A stretch of 6,473 nucleotides of DNA from Planktomarina sp. (GTDB taxonomy: Bacteria > Pseudomonadota > Alphaproteobacteria > Rhodobacterales > Rhodobacteraceae), in assembly GCA_022425445.1 (NCBI GenBank), contig JAKMFM010000063.1, forward strand, positions 1 through 6,473, in the 5' to 3' direction. Every line of letters begins with the position of its first letter. Positions within the stretch are counted from its first letter, which is position 1. A program made the position numbers and the translations under genes. Below the pieces are notes generated by a model. That model searched no databases, was not told the origin of the DNA, and saw only the letters and a list, made by a program, of their open reading frames with translations. Shown piece by piece: positions 6,125 to 6,473 of this stretch.

Positions 6125-6153
6125 CTTATTCATGGGTTTCGCTTTGAAGTCAA
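6125..6153 (-). promoter_or_regulatory. Candidate sigma-70-type promoter of rplU-rpmA
   Basis: On the minus strand TTGACT (6153-6148) is a 5/6 match to the -35 consensus. Exactly 17 bp further comes AATAAG (6130-6125), a 4/6 match to the -10 consensus. CTTGAC-type -35 boxes with weaker -10 boxes are usual for alphaproteobacterial housekeeping promoters. The -35 lies 6 bp past the stop codon of the upstream gene, in the only sizeable intergenic gap of the window. Transcription would start near 6118, leaving a leader of about 125 nt. Confidence 0.6.
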
Positions 6154-6159
6154 GCCTCT

Positions 6160-6473
6160 TCACAGCTCTTGCGTTGGGGTCAAGTTCACCATTTCGAGTG
6201 CCATGCGTTCAAACCGGTCCGCCATGATGGTGAAGTGAATTGCGTTCATCAACTCATAGACTTGCATCATCTGCGGCATCGCCAAAGCGTCCCGGTAAAT
6301 CTCTATCTCGCTGTCTGTGAAATCACGGTAGGTAAAGGCATTGGCAACAATCAAATTCTCCGCCATGGCCCGGCGCACCTCATCGTCTTGCTGGGCTAAC
6401 ATGGCCCTCAGATCCACCTCGTCAAACCGCTGGTCAATCAACCCAGCCAGAGAGGCGGCCATCAGAAAACGCA
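6160..6473 (-). CDS. DUF2059-like protein, C-terminal fragment (5' end outside window)
   Basis: A frame ending in TGA at 6160 stays open to the window edge, so the visible roughly 103 residues are probably the C-terminal part of a longer protein. There is an ATG at 6462, but the codons before it (CGT TTT CTG) continue the frame and no clear ribosome-binding site is visible. The visible part is predicted helical and contains NAFTYRDFTDSEIEIYRDAL, resembling the segment of DUF2059 proteins in which a F(T/S)xxE motif precedes a helix ending near a site like SPAGQ. Here that latter part reads AMPQMMQVYELM, so the match is partial. DUF2059 proteins are usually exported and of unknown function; no signal peptide can be judged because the N-terminus is missing. 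The call as a real gene is firm, the family name tentative. Confidence 0.6.
   Translation of the reverse strand, partial: RFLMAASLAGLIDQRFDEVDLRAMLAQQDDEVRRAMAENLIVANAFTYRDFTDSEIEIYRDALAMPQMMQVYELMNAIHFTIMADRFERMALEMVNLTPTQEL

Noticed and set aside
1..6473. Search for mobile elements, CRISPR, toxin-antitoxin, phage or defence genes
   Set aside because: No transposase, integrase, regular spaced repeats or terminal inverted repeats were seen. All long frames are accounted for by metabolic, transport, GNAT and ribosome genes plus one partial unknown.

Overview
The window comes from an alphaproteobacterial chromosome, most likely a Rhodobacteraceae/Roseobacter-type organism. The inference rests on three things: an rplU-rpmA ... 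obgE-proB-proA gene order, an L21 protein with a long Ala/Lys/Pro-rich tail, and the character of the encoded proteins. Base composition looks only moderately GC-rich (by eye, low to mid 50s percent), which would suit some marine roseobacters better than soil Rhodobacter. All of this is read from sequence and family knowledge without a database search.

Every gene I can support lies on the minus strand, so transcription runs from high to low coordinates. From right to left: the 3' end of a gene for a DUF2059-like protein (6160-6473, cut by the window edge); a promoter and a structured leader of about 125 nt; the ribosomal protein genes rplU and rpmA (5992-5144); a strong intrinsic terminator (5116-5087); then six tightly packed genes: a LysE/RhtB-type exporter, two GNAT acetyltransferases, the GTPase gene obgE, and the proline biosynthesis genes proB and proA (5030-1, proA cut by the left edge). 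Junctions in this six-gene run are ATGA overlaps, a 3-bp gap, a 13-bp overlap and a 15-bp gap, which is the layout of a translationally coupled operon.

Functionally there are two themes. L21, L27 and ObgE are all 50S-subunit proteins or assembly factors, and the grouping rplU-rpmA-obgE is a classic bacterial cluster. ProB and ProA catalyse the first two steps of proline synthesis from glutamate. The exporter and two acetyltransferases sit between the ribosomal genes and obgE; their substrates cannot be read from sequence, but amino-acid export or N-acetylation of small molecules or proteins is the family-level expectation.

I found no mobile element, CRISPR array, tRNA/rRNA or defence-like cassette, and no gene-free stretch longer than 167 bases. 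This is a largely ordinary housekeeping region. The items most worth a second look are three complementary segments in the rplU leader that could form alternative hairpins, the low-complexity L21 tail, the acetyltransferase with a degraded acetyl-CoA loop, and the lack of an obvious promoter for the six-gene run after the terminator.
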